Source: a virus
IMG/VR virus record: IMGVR_UViG_3300045051_000139
Span: 1 to 47,438 of that record
Reading direction: 5' to 3' (one strand)
Length of the DNA: 47,438 nucleotides
The notes under the pieces were generated by a model. That model saw only the letters and a program-made list of their open reading frames with translations. It had not been told where the DNA came from and did not search any database. Below are positions 45,915 through 47,438 of the stretch, piece after piece. Each line of letters begins with the position of its first letter. The first letter of the stretch is position 1. The position numbers and the translations under genes are program-made.

Positions 45915-46815
45915 ATCGGGTCGCCTCGTAATAAAGTTCGTTCCACAGCTCGGTGAAATTAGCCGGCAGGGTATCGCTCTTGCTCAGATTGTCTACAGCC
46001 CAAAGTGGCTGCAGGTTCTTTAGGTTCCAGCACATTTTGAATTCTAGGGATTCCGCACTAGGCGGATTGAAAAACGATACCGGGATTATGTGGTCCATGT
46101 GAATCTCGCCGGCCAAGAAGCGTTCCCACGACATGCCTTCCGTGAATTGCTTTTCTAGGTGGCGCTTAAGTTCCTGCGCGTTAAACCCGAGTATGGTCGT
46201 CCAGCTTTTCCCTAAACGCCCGGTGCCTAGGCTCTGCCGTACCGAACAAGACACGCGCATCCTTAGATTGTACCCGGGGTCTGTGCGCCTCTTTTCCTTT
46301 GACTTCGCTAGTATCTTGTCAGCATTCCTTGAATAAGCTACGCGGGCATTTTGACGCCCGTAGGCTCTGTTTTTATCAAGATCGGCGTTGTAAGCGCCTA
46401 TTACGCATTCCCGGCATTTCGACGCTAGGCCGAATTTTCCCGCGGCAGAATTGTTGAAGTAAGCATCACTGGCGGGCAGGTCCTGCGAGCATGCTGTGCA
46501 CTGCCGAGTTGCAGACGGTCCGGCGGCTTTAGCGCGTTCTATCGCCGCAGCTTTATATTTTTCCTTCCGCTCCGGCAGAAGCGCTTGCCATTCTGGACTG
46601 GCTTTTCGAGCCCGCCGTTTATCTAACTCTTCGGGTCGCTGGCTGTGGTACTTAGCCCGCCGCTGCGTCTGCATACAGACTTTGCACGTTGCTTTGCGGC
46701 CATCGGGATATTCTTTGCCGACATGAAATTCTGTGCGCGGCTTTCCGCTCTTGCACTTCGTGCAAATTTTGATTTCACCGGGATGGATTGCTTGTGTAGA
46801 ATTCGATTCAGTCAT
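45904..46815 (-). CDS. HNH homing-type endonuclease between the terminase genes
   Basis: A 303-residue protein starting at ATG 46815 after GAGGTG; a longer frame is rejected. The N-terminal part has several Cys pairs (CTKCKSG, CKVC, CTACSQ, CREC) and the C-terminal part holds the nuclease: ILGFNAQELKRHLEKQF, then IHMDHIIPVSFFN and NLKNLQPLW. This plan is typical of phage homing nucleases. It overlaps the large terminase start and lies after the small terminase, interrupting the usual TerS-TerL pair. Confidence 0.85.
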   Translation of the reverse strand: MTESNSTQAIHPGEIKICTKCKSGKPRTEFHVGKEYPDGRKATCKVCMQTQRRAKYHSQRPEELDKRRARKASPEWQALLPERKEKYKAAAIERAKAAGPSATRQCTACSQDLPASDAYFNNSAAGKFGLASKCRECVIGAYNADLDKNRAYGRQNARVAYSRNADKILAKSKEKRRTDPGYNLRMRVSCSVRQSLGTGRLGKSWTTILGFNAQELKRHLEKQFTEGMSWERFLAGEIHMDHIIPVSFFNPPSAESLEFKMCWNLKNLQPLWAVDNLSKSDTLPANFTELWNELYYEATRYAA

Positions 46816-46882
46816 GACGCACCTCAGATGCCGATTGATAGGAGCCCGGGGCGTTGGTAGCGCTTTCCGGGCTTCGTCCATT

Positions 46883-47383
46883 CTACCCTTCCCGATTATC
46901 CACGACAAGCCGAGGAGCTTTCCTAGCCCCGAAGGTATTGCCCTGTCCGGCCTGAGCGATCGCATTTTCTTCCTTAGTCGCCTTCTTCCCCTTCTCCCCG
47001 ATCTTCGAATGCTCGAAGGGTAGCAGCGCTTTCGCCGCTTCCAGGCGGGCTTTCACTCCGGCCTTCGGACAATTCATCAGTGCCGTCAAAAAGACTTTCG
47101 GATCTTCTGTCTCCGGGATTTCGACAGTCACGATATCCGGCTCGGAAGAGTCGGGCGTCGCCTCCGGCTTACCTACAGGTGCGGTCTTGGTGCCGATACC
47201 GACCGCGGCAAGTGCGGCCACGATTGCGGGGTGTTTGCGCATTCTGTGCCCAGCCGCTTTTGCGGTCTTCGCACTGAGCCCTGCGCTGATTGCGGCTTGC
47301 TCGGGCTTTTCGCCACGCAGGGTCGCCTTGAAGAAAAGCTCTTGGGATTCGTTGAGCATGGTCGGGTTCCGGTTGTTACTCAT
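46883..47383 (-). CDS. terminase small subunit
   Basis: A 166-residue protein with the small-terminase helix-turn-helix (ELFFKATLRGEKPEQAAISAGLSAKTAKAAGHRM). A Pro/Glu/Thr-rich linker and a C-terminal helical part follow (KVFLTALMNCPKAGVKARLEAAKALL). It recognises the packaging site, near the genome end. A second ATG at codon 9 has a better ribosome site (GGAACC) than the first. Confidence 0.82.
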   Translation of the reverse strand: MSNNRNPTMLNESQELFFKATLRGEKPEQAAISAGLSAKTAKAAGHRMRKHPAIVAALAAVGIGTKTAPVGKPEATPDSSEPDIVTVEIPETEDPKVFLTALMNCPKAGVKARLEAAKALLPFEHSKIGEKGKKATKEENAIAQAGQGNTFGARKAPRLVVDNREG

Positions 47384-47438
47384 GCGCGTAGGCTAACACG
47401 GGTAACAAAGCCTACAGAGGATTCCTTCTGCGCGACTG
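47384..47438. other. right genome end, non-coding
   Basis: These 55 bases lie upstream of the small terminase gene and hold no gene. Together with the left end they would form the cos region. Confidence 0.4.

Noticed and set aside
1-47438. CRISPR array, insertion sequence or integrase/attachment site
   Set aside because: No regularly spaced repeats, no transposase and no recombinase motifs were seen on either strand.

Overview
The window looks like an essentially complete genome of a tailed double-stranded DNA phage with a siphovirus plan (HK97-type head, long tape measure, lambda-like tail tip) infecting a Gram-negative bacterium. A nested Rz/Rz1 spanin pair and sigma70-like promoters support a Gram-negative host. 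A pseudomonad is plausible from the gene repertoire, but this is an inference. No integrase or CI-type S24 repressor was seen, so a virulent lifestyle is more likely than a temperate one. An HNH nuclease gene lies at the far left and the small terminase at the far right. In cos phages of the HK97 group these genes flank the packaging site, so the ends of the window are probably the genome ends opened at cos.

The layout is two transcription blocks diverging from a switch region at about 3.73-3.96 kb and converging at about 20.84 kb. The rightward early block (3966-20844) starts with an unknown protein and runs through about 30 tightly overlapped small genes: lipoprotein, membrane peptides, zinc ribbons, DUF551 and a CsrA-like double-domain protein. 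It then reaches a replication/recombination module: Cas4-like DUF2800 nuclease, DUF2815 ssDNA-binding protein, an intein-containing DNA polymerase A split over three reading frames, a cytosine methyltransferase with a second gene inside it, VRR-NUC nuclease, SNF2 helicase and endonuclease VII. Five of its promoters share a palindromic element inside the spacer.

The leftward block starts with a small protein, a Cro/YdaS-like regulator and a primase-helicase (3725-1189). It then passes three small genes including HNH (910-198). If the DNA is circular or concatemeric it continues across the cos junction into the late genes (47383-20833): terminase, protease-capsid fusion, portal, head-tail joining, tail, receptor-binding proteins and lysis.

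Accessory insertions interrupt the late block. They are an HNH gene between the terminase subunits, a GIY-YIG gene after the capsid gene, and a cassette of an MptE-like protein, a structured RNA region with tRNA-Trp, a GT9-like glycosyltransferase and a methyltransferase. Part of that cassette is bracketed by two terminators.

The most unusual observations are a homing endonuclease encoded out of frame inside the polymerase intein, with its C-terminus overlapping the intein splice block; the three-piece polymerase with catalytic motif C on a separate 64-residue frame; the extensive methyltransferase overlap; a single-chain CsrA-like double domain; and two families of repeated palindromes.
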